This document shows positions 57,675-64,000 of a DNA stretch of 64,000 bases, piece after piece; the first letter of the stretch is position 1; each line of letters opens with the position of its first letter. Source of the DNA: Prevotellaceae bacterium. Lineage in GTDB: Bacteria > Bacteroidota > Bacteroidia > Bacteroidales > UBA932. Position numbers and translations under genes: made by a program. The notes beneath the pieces were generated by a model. That model had not been told where the DNA came from. It ran no database searches and was given only the letters and a program-made list of their open reading frames with translations. The stretch spans positions 1-64,000 of the forward strand of contig JAISBU010000006.1 in assembly GCA_031266015.1 (NCBI GenBank). Direction: 5' to 3'.

Positions 57675-59876
57675 ATGTTTGGATTTTCCATATGGCGAAA
57701 AGTTTACTTTCTGAGAATTATTGCTCGGCGTGCTGTTGCTGCCAAAATTCTACGGGTATTTGAGCTCTCCGACGAGCGTGTCATAACGCTTCAGCAGCTG
57801 AGCGCCATGCTCGATGCAAGCAATGTGGATATGAGGTGCCTGCTGCAAGAGGCGTTACGCTACCTCATGTTGCGAGGACATATAGAGGAAGCGTACCCCT
57901 ACAAATACCGGCTCTGTCGCAAAGAGTATATCATGGGAGTGGTGGATGTTGCGAAAGATAACGCACAATCCCGTACATTAATTTCGCTCTACCATAAAAA
58001 GCCCATCTTTATTTTACCCGATAAGCTTCGCGGGGCCTTACCCGGCGATACGGTGTGGGCTGCGCTACACTTGGATTCGTTGAAGGGACAAGTGGCTGAA
58101 GTAACACGGGTTGTCAAATTCGCATGCCGTCGTTTTTCCGGTTCCATTGAAATAGCCAGAGAGCGTGCCTGGTTTATTCCCGAGCAAGATATTTACCGCG
58201 ATATTGTAGTTCCGCTGAATAAGCTGGGTGGCGCCAAAGATGGCGATGCTGTGATGGTGGAAATTGACGAGTTTACCGAGTCGTTTAGAACCATGCATGG
58301 CAAGGTGGTGCAGGTACTTGGAGCACGTAAGGACAGGCATGTTGATTTTGTATTGAAGCTGGAACAACAGGGATTCAGCCAGCTTTTTACGCCTGAACTT
58401 ACACAGCTGGCGCAACGTATTGCTGCTGAGAAAGGTGAAATTCCTCTTTCGGAATATGAGCAGCGACGGGACCTGCGGGATGTACTCACATTTACGGTAG
58501 ACCCGAAAGACGTACATGAAATTGATGACGCCATTTCTATCCGGCAATTTTCATCAGGACGTTGGGAGGTTGGTGTGCATATCGCAGATGTTTCTCACTA
58601 TATTCCGCAGGGCTCGGCTATTGACTTAGAGGCTCGCAGAAGAGGAACATCGGTATACCTTTATGACAAGGTAATTCCAATGCTGCCGCAAGAAATAGTT
58701 GAGCTATGTACACTCTTACCACGCGAAGATAAGCTGGCATTTTCTGTAATATTTGAGTTTAGTGAGAAGTGGGAGCTGTTGAACTTCTGGATGGGTAAAA
58801 CTATTATTCGATCAGACCAAAACTTCAGCTACCATGAGGTAAGCTACATTATTGCGGCAAACGAAGGCAGGTATGCCCGGGACATCCAAGTGCTATACTC
58901 CATTGCGACCATGTTGAAACAACGGCGGGCAGAGAATGGCGCTCTTTTCTTTCACAGCGCTCCGGAATTAAAATTTGATTTTGACGACAATTCTTTTCCC
59001 ATTCGGGTACACGTCAACCAACGTAATGAGGCCACCATGATGGTGGAGGAGCTTATGCTCTTGGCCAATCGTACGGTAGCGCAGCGTATCGGTAAACGTG
59101 GCACTCAAAAGAGTGATAGACCCTTTGTTTATCGGGTTCATGGTTTGCCGCATCGTACACACTTTGATGAATTTGTACGGGTTGCCCAGCGTTTTGGGTA
59201 CGTGGTGGGCGATACTTCTACCAATAAGCAAATTGCTTTACAGCTGAGTTCTTTGCTGGAACAAGCTAAGGGAAAACCGGAAGAAACTTTGCTGGCATCG
59301 CTCGCACTAAAGGCAATGTCTAAGGCACGATACACGCACAAGCCAAAAGCACACTACGGCTTGGCGTTTGAGTATTACGCTCACTTTACATCGCCCATGA
59401 GGCGTTATGCTGATTTAGCTGCGCACCGGTTGTTGGAAGGTTATCACATCAACAGAGCTAGCGCACGGGAGGTTGATGAGGAGGAAATTGAAAAGCTGTG
59501 TGCGCACCTTACGCTTCAACAGCAGCGTGCCGATTTACTTGAAGATGAATGTAGACGGGAGAAAGCGGCCGAGTACATGGAGAGCCGTATGAACCATTTA
59601 TTTACGGCAGTTATTTTCAACTTTGGTGATAGAACCATGAGCGTAGAGCTGCGTGAAAATGGAATTTGCGGACAAATATTTTACGCAGATTTGATCGATG
59701 ACCAGTACTTTCTGAATCGCGATACGTACACCGTTATTGGTATGCAAGGACGTGCTACGTACAGGCTTGGCGATTGGGTACGGGTAAAGCCTTTGCGAAT
59801 AAATGAGTACAGCAAAAATATTTGCTTCAGCATAGAGGGGAGGCTGGAAGAGGAGCATGATGCTAGAAGAAGCTAG
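57675..59876 (+). CDS. rnr: Ribonuclease R
   Basis: RNase R is a processive 3'-5' exoribonuclease for structured RNA. The 733-residue protein has a winged-helix start (ILRVFELSDERVITLQQLSAMLDASNVDMRCLLQEALRYLMLRGHIEE), cold-shock-like domains to about 250, the RNB catalytic domain (FTVDPKDVHEIDDAISIRQF near 274-293; VGVHIADVSHYIPQGSAIDLEARRRGTSVYLYDKVIPMLP; YAHFTSPMRRYADLAAHRLL) and an S1 domain near 650-725. The basic tail common in this family is short. An in-frame stop at 57645 fixes the start at or after 57675. Confidence 0.95.
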   Translation: MFGFSIWRKVYFLRIIARRAVAAKILRVFELSDERVITLQQLSAMLDASNVDMRCLLQEALRYLMLRGHIEEAYPYKYRLCRKEYIMGVVDVAKDNAQSRTLISLYHKKPIFILPDKLRGALPGDTVWAALHLDSLKGQVAEVTRVVKFACRRFSGSIEIARERAWFIPEQDIYRDIVVPLNKLGGAKDGDAVMVEIDEFTESFRTMHGKVVQVLGARKDRHVDFVLKLEQQGFSQLFTPELTQLAQRIAAEKGEIPLSEYEQRRDLRDVLTFTVDPKDVHEIDDAISIRQFSSGRWEVGVHIADVSHYIPQGSAIDLEARRRGTSVYLYDKVIPMLPQEIVELCTLLPREDKLAFSVIFEFSEKWELLNFWMGKTIIRSDQNFSYHEVSYIIAANEGRYARDIQVLYSIATMLKQRRAENGALFFHSAPELKFDFDDNSFPIRVHVNQRNEATMMVEELMLLANRTVAQRIGKRGTQKSDRPFVYRVHGLPHRTHFDEFVRVAQRFGYVVGDTSTNKQIALQLSSLLEQAKGKPEETLLASLALKAMSKARYTHKPKAHYGLAFEYYAHFTSPMRRYADLAAHRLLEGYHINRASAREVDEEEIEKLCAHLTLQQQRADLLEDECRREKAAEYMESRMNHLFTAVIFNFGDRTMSVELRENGICGQIFYADLIDDQYFLNRDTYTVIGMQGRATYRLGDWVRVKPLRINEYSKNICFSIEGRLEEEHDARRS

Positions 59877-59982
59877 GTATATATTCCCTTGCATAAGTTC
59901 CGGATATGTACAAACGCCGTCCCGAATGGCCACTATGTAATATTTAAAGTCTTGATAATTAAATATGGTTCAATTCTAGATT

Positions 59983-60210
59983 AGAAATGATTATCTTGGC
60001 GTAAGGGCAGGTCTTAACGTCGACAATGTGTCTAAGGATTTCGAACTCGACAGCAAGGTAGGCTTCCACCTGGGCGGCGTTGTTGACATTTCGCTGGCAA
60101 ACGTATCACCTATGCTACCCGAACAAAAAGCTCCATTGCAAACAAACCTAACCGCGCAACGCAAAACAAGGAGTAGCGCAAAACGAAGCAAAAACAAATT
60201 ATCACGATGA
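59983..60210 (+). pseudogene. Fragment of an outer-membrane beta-barrel (PorT/OMP_b-brl-type) gene
   Basis: The frame reads YLGVRAGLNVDNVS, then SKVGFHLGGVVDISLANV, which is the typical opening of mature small Bacteroidetes barrel proteins (first strand, then a GFHxG-type second strand). A stop (TAG, 59980-59982) lies directly upstream and no signal peptide precedes it; after about 30 barrel residues the sequence becomes a Lys/Arg/Ser-rich tail and stops at 60210. I read it as a remnant with both ends lost. Its TGA overlaps the ATG of the next gene (ATGA). Confidence 0.55.
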
Positions 60211-60638
60211 AAAATAAAATTTTACACTTTTTTACCGGGGCATGGCGGCCTTCTATGACCGTAACCTTGGCGCTGTCGTTAGCGCTGGCAGTAAGTTTTT
60301 CGGCCTGCAGCAAGGACGATGACAACGGCGGCGGCAACCTCTATCGCCCCTCTCAGGATATGAGCAGCGAGGAAATCCTGACGCTCTTTGATGAGGTAAC
60401 CGCCAACATGGCCACAGTGCGACAAGTTTCTGTGGATGAAATTTTTGCGGAAACATACCAGGGCAAAACGCCGGAGCTGTACAAAGACAGCAATTTCACC
60501 CAAAAGGTGAATTCTAATTCATCGCTGTCCCTGACCAACAACAACACCGTGCTCTACGCGAAGTGGGTGAGCAAGTCGGCGGCAAAATCACTCTTCAAAA
60601 AAGTTCAGGCAAAATTCCTGAGAGAGCGGGCGCAGTAG
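60207..60638 (+). CDS. Small lipoprotein of unknown function
   Basis: The 143-residue product has a basic start, a hydrophobic signal and lipobox (LALAVSFSAC near 33), an acidic Asp/Gly linker (SKDDDNGGGN) that suits surface export, and a domain of about 95 residues (SSEEILTLFDEVTANMATVRQVSVDEIFAETYQGKTPELYKDSNF). The final NTVLYAKWVSKSAAKSLFKK only superficially recalls the LYAKW motif of InlB-type repeats. The family is not recognised. Its ATG overlaps the stop of the upstream barrel fragment, so translation could be coupled. Confidence 0.6.
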   Translation: MKNKILHFFTGAWRPSMTVTLALSLALAVSFSACSKDDDNGGGNLYRPSQDMSSEEILTLFDEVTANMATVRQVSVDEIFAETYQGKTPELYKDSNFTQKVNSNSSLSLTNNNTVLYAKWVSKSAAKSLFKKVQAKFLRERAQ

Positions 60639-60654
60639 CCAACTTGCAAGCGCA

Positions 60655-60689
60655 TGTCACAAAGTAACATGAAGTACTTCTTTGTGACA
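60655..60689. terminator. Hairpin after the small lipoprotein gene
   Basis: TGTCACAAAG (60655-60664) and CTTTGTGACA (60680-60689) form a perfect 10-bp stem; the loop contains the palindrome AAGTACTT. There is no T-run, so termination is uncertain. It lies between convergent genes. Confidence 0.45.
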
Positions 60690-60777
60690 ACCTTTGCGAG
60701 GCTTTGTGGTTACATTTTAGTATAAACTAGGTATATCATTACAAAAACAAAACACCAAGATGAAGCGACATTCAACC

Positions 60778-61449
60778 TTAGGTTAGGCGCATCTTGTCGA
60801 ATAAATCCTTTTTTGGAGCAGGCGCCTCGGCCAGAATATTTTCCTTAGTAACCGGATGGATAAACTGCACGGAATGCGCGTGTAGCGAAATCCCGCCATT
60901 GGGGTTGGAACGGGCAAATCCGTACTTTAAGTCCCCTTTTATGGGACAGCCGATTTTGCTTAGCTGGCAGCGTATCTGATGATGCCTGCCCGTGAGGAGC
61001 TCTACCTCCAGTAAAAAGTAAGAATTGCTGGCGCCAATTAGCTTGTAGCGCAGTGTAGCTTCTTTGGCTGCTGGAGTGGGCTTATCGTAGGCGTATGTTT
61101 TGTTCTGCTTCTCGTTGCGCACCAAGTAGTGCTTGAGCAAATCTTCCTCTTTTGGCGGGCGCTCTTTTACAATTGCCCAGTATGTTTTATGCACCTCGCC
61201 GCTCTTGAACATGGCGTTGAGACGAGCGAGCGCCTTACTTGTTTTTGCAAAAATAACCACACCGCTGACCGGCCGGTCCAGCCTATGCGGCACGCCAAGG
61301 TATACATTTCCGGACTTGCCGTAACGCTCTTTTATTGAGGACTTTATGCTTTCTTCAAGCGATTCGCTGCACACCTTATCTGTCTGTACCAATTCGCCAA
61401 CGCGTTTGTTGACAATGATTAGGTGATTATCCTCGAATAGTATCTCCAT
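60778..61449 (-). CDS. RluA-family pseudouridine synthase
   Basis: Isomerises uridine to pseudouridine in rRNA or tRNA. From ATG 61449 (MEILFEDNHLIIVNKR) the product is 223 residues, without an N-terminal S4 domain. The catalytic motif HRLDRPVSGVVIFAKTSKAL is near 51, followed by KTYWAIV, ELLTGRHHQIRCQLSKIGCPIKGDLKYG near 160 and ISLHAHSVQFIHPVTKE. The short form matches the Bacteroidota single-domain branch; the RNA target is not known. The frame to 61461 adds four residues and is less likely. Confidence 0.9.
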   Translation of the reverse strand: MEILFEDNHLIIVNKRVGELVQTDKVCSESLEESIKSSIKERYGKSGNVYLGVPHRLDRPVSGVVIFAKTSKALARLNAMFKSGEVHKTYWAIVKERPPKEEDLLKHYLVRNEKQNKTYAYDKPTPAAKEATLRYKLIGASNSYFLLEVELLTGRHHQIRCQLSKIGCPIKGDLKYGFARSNPNGGISLHAHSVQFIHPVTKENILAEAPAPKKDLFDKMRLT

Positions 61450-61506
61450 ATGAATGCACAATGCATAGCTATTTCCCCAATTATGAATTGAGAATTATGA
61501 ATTTTC

Positions 61507-62322
61507 TTAGTACTGCTCTTTGTCGTTGGGGAAGTTGCCGGATTTTACATCGTCTACGTAGCGCTCAAAAGCGCTCTTTACGTCATCGTAAAGGCTGGCA
61601 TAGCGGCGCAAAAAGCGGGGAGAAAAGTCTTTTGACAGCCCCAACATATCATGCATAACCAACACCTGACCATCAACACCGCTGCCTGCGCCAATGCCGA
61701 TCATGGGAATGCTCAACTCTTTGGCCACCCGTGTGCCAAGCGTTGCCGGAATTTTCTCCAGTACAACTGCGAAGCATCCTGCCTCTTCCAACAGGCGAGC
61801 ATCGGCTACCAGCTTTTCAGCTTCGGCCTCCTCTGTAGCGCGTACGGCGTAAGTGCCGAATTTGTTGATGGACTGAGGAGTTAAGCCAAGATGCCCCATT
61901 ACCGGAATACCTGCCGTAAGTATGCGCTGTACTGACTCTATGATTTCCTTACCGCCCTCCAGCTTTACGGCGTCGGCGCCGCTTTCTTTCATTATACGGA
62001 TGGCTGAGTGCAAGGCTTCTTTGGAGTTACCCTGATAGGTGCCAAAAGGTAAATCTACCACCACCATTGCTTTCTTCACCGCCCTGACAACCGATTGGGC
62101 GTGGTAAATCATATGATCCAACGTCATGGGTAGCGTGGTGTCATACCCGGCCATAACGTTTGCGGCAGAGTCGCCCACAAGTACTACATCCATACCTACC
62201 GAGTCTATAATACGGCCCATAGTGTAGTCATAGGTGGTGAGCATAGCTATTTTTTCACCACGTTGCTTTTTTTCCAGCAAGCGTTGGGTGGTTATTATGC
62301 GCTCTTTTCCTTCTGTAGACAT
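61507..62322 (-). CDS. panB: 3-methyl-2-oxobutanoate hydroxymethyltransferase
   Basis: PanB adds a hydroxymethyl group from methylene-tetrahydrofolate to ketoisovalerate, the first step of pantothenate synthesis. The 271-residue enzyme has the Mg-binding and substrate motifs [118 protein letters not shown]. It lies 28 bp after rnfB on the same strand, an unusual neighbour. Confidence 0.97.
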   Translation of the reverse strand: MSTEGKERIITTQRLLEKKQRGEKIAMLTTYDYTMGRIIDSVGMDVVLVGDSAANVMAGYDTTLPMTLDHMIYHAQSVVRAVKKAMVVVDLPFGTYQGNSKEALHSAIRIMKESGADAVKLEGGKEIIESVQRILTAGIPVMGHLGLTPQSINKFGTYAVRATEEAEAEKLVADARLLEEAGCFAVVLEKIPATLGTRVAKELSIPMIGIGAGSGVDGQVLVMHDMLGLSKDFSPRFLRRYASLYDDVKSAFERYVDDVKSGNFPNDKEQY

Positions 62323-62350
62323 ATCAATAATATTTGGTTTGTTGTACGTT

Positions 62351-63214
62351 TTATGCGGTAGCGGCTTCGGCCGGGACTTCCTCCCGCTTTACCACTCGTG
62401 GAGGAAAATTGGTTTCGATAATGGCGCTTGTTGGGCATTCGGACACGCACTTGCGGCATAACGTACATTTATTGAAGTCTATGCAGGCCAAATTTTGGCT
62501 GATGGCGATGGCATCAAACTTACAAACCTTTACGCACTTGGTACATGCGGTACAAGCCGAGGAGCAAGCCTTTTTAGCAATGCCGCCTTTATCTTTATTG
62601 ATGCAGGATACAAATACGCGACGATTCTTTGGGCCCTTCTTACGCAGCTCAATAATCATCTTTGGGCACGCCGTAATACATGTTCCGCATGCGGTACACT
62701 TATCCTGGTCAACTTCGGGTAGTCCGGTTTCAGGGTTCATGTGTATGGCATCGAATTTGCAGGATAGCACGCAATCGCCCTTACCCAGACACCCGAAGCT
62801 GCAGCCTGTATCGCCGCTGTAAAGCGATGAGGCAATGGCGCAAGACGTGGCCCCCTCGTAGCTGTTTGTACGTGGACGGGCGCAAAATGTTCCGTTGCAG
62901 CGCACTACGGCTACCTGTGGATCTTTGGCTACCGCTGCAAGTCCCAATACTTTGGAAACGTTAGCCATGCCTTCGTTGCCGCCCACGGGACAGTATAACA
63001 GCGATAAATCGGCAGCGCCTACGGATGCGGTGGCAAATGCCCTGCATCCGGCGTAGCCACATCCTCCGCAGTTGGCGCCAGGCAGCAGCGCCTCTACGTC
63101 ATCAATGCGGGGGTCTTCCTCTACCTTAAATTTTTGTGCTACAATATATAGAATTACAGCCAAGAAAACGCCCAGAGTAACAAGCGTGGCAATGGTAATC
63201 AACGTAGTAGTCAT
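62351..63214 (-). CDS. rnfB: Electron transport complex subunit RnfB
   Basis: RnfB is the ferredoxin-docking iron-sulfur subunit of the Rnf ferredoxin:NAD oxidoreductase. The 287-residue product has one N-terminal membrane helix ([22 protein letters not shown]), the 4Fe-4S domain [15 protein letters not shown] near 46, and further clusters in [51 protein letters not shown] and [18 protein letters not shown]. It is 35 bp after rseC, as usual, but the next gene is panB and not rnfC. Confidence 0.95.
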   Translation of the reverse strand: MTTTLITIATLVTLGVFLAVILYIVAQKFKVEEDPRIDDVEALLPGANCGGCGYAGCRAFATASVGAADLSLLYCPVGGNEGMANVSKVLGLAAVAKDPQVAVVRCNGTFCARPRTNSYEGATSCAIASSLYSGDTGCSFGCLGKGDCVLSCKFDAIHMNPETGLPEVDQDKCTACGTCITACPKMIIELRKKGPKNRRVFVSCINKDKGGIAKKACSSACTACTKCVKVCKFDAIAISQNLACIDFNKCTLCRKCVSECPTSAIIETNFPPRVVKREEVPAEAATA

Positions 63215-63249
63215 GCGGGTTTAAGTTGTACTTTATAAAAGGTGAAACA

Positions 63250-63666
63250 TTATTTAATTTTTTCCAATGTAAACGTCATTTGCTTTTCAATCTTGCTTCT
63301 CAATACAAACAAAACGATGTAGTAGCCTGCCAGCGCTGCCAACGTGCCGAGTCCGGCGTACAGCTCCGGAACTCCAAGGGTGATGAGCGTAATTAAAACA
63401 ACCATAAGCACCGCTAATGGAAGCATATAGCCGTACATTACCGCCTTCATTCCTATAGATTGGCGAATAGCCACGTTAACTTCCTCTCCAACCTCAAAGC
63501 GCTCCAGGGTATGGGGTACGCCAATAATCTTTTCCTCCATATCGGCGGCCATGCAAGCGTCCTTGGCGTGGCATGCAGCGCATGCAGCTACCCGTTCTAT
63601 GCGAACCAGTATTCCTTGTTCGTCTACTTGCATGATGACCCCTGAGTGCTTAATTTCTTTTGCCAT
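63250..63666 (-). CDS. rseC: RseC/SoxR-reducing-system family protein
   Basis: The 138-residue membrane protein has the RseC layout: an N-terminal soluble domain with four cysteines (CAACHAKDAC near 31-42) that could hold a redox centre, then VGEEVNVAIRQSIGMKAVMYGYMLPLAVLMVVLITLI and a second helix (LYAGLGTLAALAGYYIVLFVL). In Bacteroidota this gene precedes rnfB and the Rnf subunits, and the pair here follows that order. A TATCTTTG box lies at 63693-63700. Confidence 0.88.
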   Translation of the reverse strand: MAKEIKHSGVIMQVDEQGILVRIERVAACAACHAKDACMAADMEEKIIGVPHTLERFEVGEEVNVAIRQSIGMKAVMYGYMLPLAVLMVVLITLITLGVPELYAGLGTLAALAGYYIVLFVLRSKIEKQMTFTLEKIK

Positions 63667-63692
63667 TTTGTGCTATGGACGAAAATATTGTA

Positions 63693-63700
63693 CAAAGATA
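63693..63700 (-). promoter_or_regulatory. -7 box of rseC-rnfB
   Basis: The minus strand reads TATCTTTG, matching TAnnTTTG, 26 bp before the rseC ATG. The -33 region (TTAT) is weak. Confidence 0.45.
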
Positions 63701-63748
63701 GCTAAATAAAAGAATATATAATTATCCGCGATTTTACCCAATCCGGTT

Positions 63749-63893
63749 ACCATTTATTATTTACAATTTACCGGTGCGTGTGCGCTGTCACGCTGAGCCT
63801 GTCGAAGGTTGGGCGGCGGCTACGCCGCCGCCCAACACTTTTTTCCTTACCGCCGCCTCGTCATTCCGACCGGAGCGAAGCGGAGTGGAGGAA
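63749..63893. repeat. Intergenic repeat cluster at the right end
   Basis: ACCATTTATTATTTACAATTTACCGGTGCGTGTGCGCTGTCACGC is copy 4 of the AT-rich/GTTGTCAT repeat. It is followed by GAGCCTGTCGAAGG, a GGGCGGCGGC/GCCGCCGCCC hairpin as at 23521-23554, and a GTCATTCCGACCGGAGCG...GTGGAGGAACC unit. CCTTCGACAAGC at 63910-63921 is inverted to the GTCGAAGG at 63800. No gene is visible from 63667 to the end. Confidence 0.6.
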
Positions 63894-64000
63894 CCTGCCC
63901 TCACCGCACCCTTCGACAAGCACAAGTATAGCAGTCAACTGTTGACTGTCTTGTCTTTGTTCCTTTTATCCTTGCTCCGACAAGCTAACGCACCCGCACC

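Noticed and set aside
60500-60638. InlB-type (Listeria-Bacteroides) repeat in the small lipoprotein
   Set aside because: Only TVLYAKW is shared; the Gly/Tyr-rich repeat body is absent.

Overview
The window looks like chromosome of an anaerobic, fermentative member of the Bacteroidota, most likely order Bacteroidales. The evidence is a SusC/SusD pair, promoters of the Bacteroidetes type (TTTG near -33, TAnnTTTG near -7) in front of many genes, a b-type succinate dehydrogenase/fumarate reductase, pyruvate phosphate dikinase, RnfB/RseC and many two-protein markers shared by the phylum. No rRNA, tRNA or CRISPR array was recognised.

Layout. 1-3.6 kb: a frameshifted Schlafen/AlbA-type gene behind groES-groEL, bracketed by two near-identical terminator hairpins. 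4.0-18.8 kb: a polysaccharide utilisation locus: a membrane-spanning propeller/HTH regulator, divergent SusC, SusD and a LamG-type lipoprotein, two GH144 enzymes and a GH3 beta-glucosidase. The GH144/GH3 pairing points to beta-1,2-glucan. A textbook sigma-54 promoter (7352-7368) precedes susC. 19.2-22.0 kb: a conserved operon of sigma-54 activator, LptE, TPR-like protein and SecG. 22.1-24.1 kb: a repeat-rich island with a three-repeat protein of no known family, a dispersed leader-like element, tandem repeats and a 246-bp direct duplication. 24.2-29.1 kb: rimP-nusA-infB. 29.3-40.8 kb: WbqC, FadL-type porin, a Tyr/Gly-rich secreted protein, proS, a GH19 chitinase-like lipoprotein, an unknown protein, an M49-like peptidase, pgk and an RNA m5C methyltransferase. 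40.8-54.5 kb: AsmA, a lipocalin-like lipoprotein, the sdh/frd operon interrupted by a four-helix-bundle ORF, a 7TM-HD phosphohydrolase and an AddB-like nuclease. 54.7-63.7 kb: ppdK, rnr, a decayed barrel gene with a small lipoprotein, rluA-type synthase, panB, rnfB and rseC.

The PUL genes form one pathway: capture and import of glucan at the outer membrane, endo-cleavage by the GH144 enzymes and hydrolysis of oligosaccharides to glucose by GH3. Most of the rest is housekeeping. The accessory signals are in the intergenic repeats, which recur at the window start, 3.8, 18.8, 22-24, 30, 45, 49 and 63.8 kb and often sit beside odd ORFs. Several start codons were revised because a well-formed promoter lies downstream of, or overlaps, the longest possible start.
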